17,444 bases of DNA from Bacteroidota bacterium (GTDB taxonomy: Bacteria; Bacteroidota; Bacteroidia; B-17B0; Aurantibacillaceae). Every line of letters starts with the position of its first letter. The stretch's first letter is position 1. Below are positions 16,532-17,444 of this stretch, piece by piece. The DNA is taken from contig JANYGR010000080.1 of assembly GCA_025359355.1 (NCBI GenBank), positions 1 to 17,444 of the forward strand. Direction: 5' to 3'. The notes below the pieces were generated by a model. The model did no database searches. It saw only the letters and a list, made by a program, of their open reading frames with translations, and was not told where the DNA came from. A program made the position numbers and the translations under genes.

Positions 16532-17019
16532 TTAAAAGCGGAAACTGCCTCAAGATCTTTTTTAACATGACTTTTCCTGGCAACTTTAACACTTGCTCCA
16601 AACTCACGATTAGTGTATTTTAATAAAGTATTGTACTTTATTTCTTTCTGAAAGGTGCTTTCAACCCAATCTAATAATTCTACATAACCGCGCAATCCAT
16701 TTTTACTGTCATTTAATTTGGATTTTATTGCTTGATGTTCTTCAGCAGTAAGGATTGTTGGACGACCTTCATTTTTGGTGTATTTAATTAATTGCTCAAT
16801 ACCTCCTTTTGCATAAAGCGTTCTCCATGTTTGAATACTATTATGATTTACCCCAATAGCATCAGCCAATACACGTTTTGAAATCCCTCCCAATGCTTCA
16901 TGTTTCTTTATTTCAAGTAACATTTTTATTCTTGGAAAAATAAGTCGAGGCGTACTTTTTAGCAGCTTTTTTAACTCAGTAACTGACTCTTTTACTTGTA
17001 TTGACTTTGGTGCAGACAT
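16468..17019 (-). CDS. IS630 transposase, N-terminal frame (DNA-binding helix-turn-helix domains)
   Basis: The 183-codon frame starts at ATG 17019-17017. Residues ~30-75 contain a helix-turn-helix (ISKRVLADAIGVNHNSIQTW) and residues ~85-140 a second winged-helix-like segment (GRPTILTAEEHQAI, then GLRGYVELLDWVE). This is the paired DNA-binding arrangement of IS630 transposases, which recognise the element ends. After about residue 164 the frame turns into a Lys-rich tail (SVKKPAGKKGKITKK) that is not family-like. The true continuation is in the -1 frame, reached at a run of seven A (plus-strand T at 16527-16533). Joined there, the protein is 356 residues, a normal IS630 length. Alone, this product could bind ends without cutting, possibly acting as an inhibitor (inference). 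Confidence 0.8.
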   Translation of the reverse strand: MSAPKSIQVKESVTELKKLLKSTPRLIFPRIKMLLEIKKHEALGGISKRVLADAIGVNHNSIQTWRTLYAKGGIEQLIKYTKNEGRPTILTAEEHQAIKSKLNDSKNGLRGYVELLDWVESTFQKEIKYNTLLKYTNREFGASVKVARKSHVKKDLEAVSAFKKTSLKSVKKPAGKKGKITKK

Positions 17020-17072
17020 AATGATTTAATATTTAGTCCAAAAGTAATATAAAAAAATTCAATATCCAAATA

Positions 17073-17100
17073 TTGGACTAATTATTTATTCACTTTGGTA
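17073..17100 (-). repeat. IS630 right terminal inverted repeat with TA flank
   Basis: Read on the minus strand this is TACCAAAGTGA (17100-17090), seven bases, then ATTAGTCCAA (17082-17073). It pairs with the left end. A further TAGTCCAA in the opposite orientation lies at 17034-17041, between this end and the transposase start. Confidence 0.85.
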
Positions 17101-17184
17101 TTATATATCAAATTTCAACAAAAAACTAATTATAATCTATTACATAATAACTGATACTATTTTTAAGTATTTTTTTAGCTACCT

Positions 17185-17331
17185 ATGAAAATTTTAATTA
17201 AATATATTGTATTATTAATTTTTACTTTTTCATTTACAAAAATTAAATCTCAAGTAGGTACCTTAACAGGAACTGGAATGAGCATTTGTAACTTATATAG
17301 TTTTAACCCAAATTACGCAATAGGATTTTGA
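17185..17331 (+). pseudogene. Short secreted-protein ORF, probably the 5' fragment of a disrupted gene
   Basis: ATG 17185 opens a 48-codon frame ending at TGA 17329-17331. Residues 1-22 form a clear signal peptide (MKILIKYIVLLIFTFSF and a short polar end), followed by Gln23. The mature part would be only 26 residues (VGTLTGTGMSICNLYSFNPN and a short tail). I do not recognise a family. It sits between an IS630 element and the start of another transposase, so the likeliest reading is a surface or secreted protein gene truncated by the second insertion. A genuine small secreted peptide is the alternative. Confidence 0.45.
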
Positions 17332-17342
17332 ATTTAATTTTT

Positions 17343-17361
17343 TCTAATGCGTAGCATTAGA
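17343..17361. repeat. Small perfect hairpin ahead of the second transposase
   Basis: TCTAATGC (17343-17350) pairs with GCATTAGA (17354-17361) around GTA, 12 bases before the ATG at 17373. It may be a subterminal structure of the insertion sequence or a hairpin that limits read-through translation. No matching other end is visible in the window. Confidence 0.4.
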
Positions 17362-17372
17362 TAAATTTGCAC

Positions 17373-17444
17373 ATGGAATTTGATGTATCGTACACCAACA
17401 AAGAGATAACGCCTTGGGGCGGTATGATTTTTTTGAAGCAAATG
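17373..17444 (+). CDS. Start of a transposase, IS1380-like (3' partial)
   Basis: The frame starts at ATG 17373 and runs open for 24 codons to the window end. The segment TNKEITPWGGMIFLKQM resembles the N-terminal signature of IS1380-family transposases, where a Leu/Ile-Thr/Ser-Pro-x-Gly-Gly motif precedes a Leu-rich helix. With so few residues the family call rests on this motif alone. It reads away from the glycan block, and the DNA just before it interrupts or closes off the short secreted-protein ORF. The left end of the element probably lies around 17320-17345 but cannot be fixed without its right end. Confidence 0.5.
   Translation, partial: MEFDVSYTNKEITPWGGMIFLKQM

Larger units (their letters stand above)
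15940..17098 (-). mobile_element. IS630-family insertion sequence, complete, flanked by TA
   Basis: The element is about 1159 bp with imperfect terminal inverted repeats. CCAAAGTGA starts at 15940 and its complement ends at 17098. Counting the flanking TA, 11 bases match exactly; a 7-base spacer follows and then a second shared block, TTAGTCCAA. TA dinucleotides at 15938-15939 and 17099-17100 fit the TA target duplication of the IS630-Tc1/mariner superfamily. The transposase is on the minus strand in two overlapping frames. The insertion lies between the glycan-block terminator and a short secreted-protein ORF. Because both ends are intact, the insertion looks fairly recent. Confidence 0.88.

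Noticed and set aside
1..17444. tRNA, rRNA or CRISPR array
   Set aside because: I saw no regularly spaced repeats and no tRNA- or rRNA-like sequence; nearly all of the window is accounted for by coding genes and insertion-sequence DNA.

Overview
The window is AT-rich bacterial DNA and looks like a member of the Bacteroidota. Start codons lack Shine-Dalgarno sequences, and exported proteins have a glutamine right after the predicted signal-peptide cleavage site. The families present also fit: a subtilase with a long insert, a C-terminal CBS domain of a cystathionine beta-synthase-like enzyme, YfhO and GT-C membrane proteins, and IS630 and IS1380-like insertion sequences. I cannot name a genus.

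Layout. Bases 1-234 are the 3' end of a PLP/CBS-domain enzyme gene, followed by a long hairpin. Bases 355-1953 encode a secreted S8 (subtilisin-like) protease that ends at a strong symmetrical terminator. Bases 2046-6194 hold three tandem paralogues of about 455 residues. Each has a signal peptide, an N-terminal domain I do not recognise and an HtrA/trypsin-like protease domain without PDZ domains. The first copy has an intact His-Asp-Ser triad. The second has His changed to Gln. The third has the catalytic Ser replaced by Tyr and has lost part of the substrate-pocket region. This looks like one protease with two pseudoprotease partners, and it is the most unusual part of the window.

Bases 6265-15732 form a glycan gene block on the plus strand: a GT-C glycosyltransferase, a YfhO-family membrane protein, a split transketolase (two genes), a fusion of an SDR nucleotide-sugar epimerase/dehydratase to a GtrB/DPM1-like GT2, and two unrelated SAM methyltransferases. 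From YfhO onward the genes overlap or lie within 12 bases of each other, and the block ends at a perfect 13-bp hairpin terminator. The inferred pathway is that the SDR and transketolase build an unusual sugar, the GT2 loads it on a polyprenyl phosphate, YfhO and/or the GT-C enzyme transfer it outside the membrane, and the methyltransferases decorate it. The final acceptor cannot be read from the sequence.

Bases 15940-17098 are an IS630-family element between TA dinucleotides. Its transposase is split by a -1 frame change at a run of seven A, but a joined product would keep the whole DDE triad. Beyond it lie a 48-codon secreted-protein ORF, probably a gene fragment, and the start of a second transposase (IS1380-like) cut by the window end. 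The right edge is therefore an insertion-sequence-rich boundary of the glycan locus.
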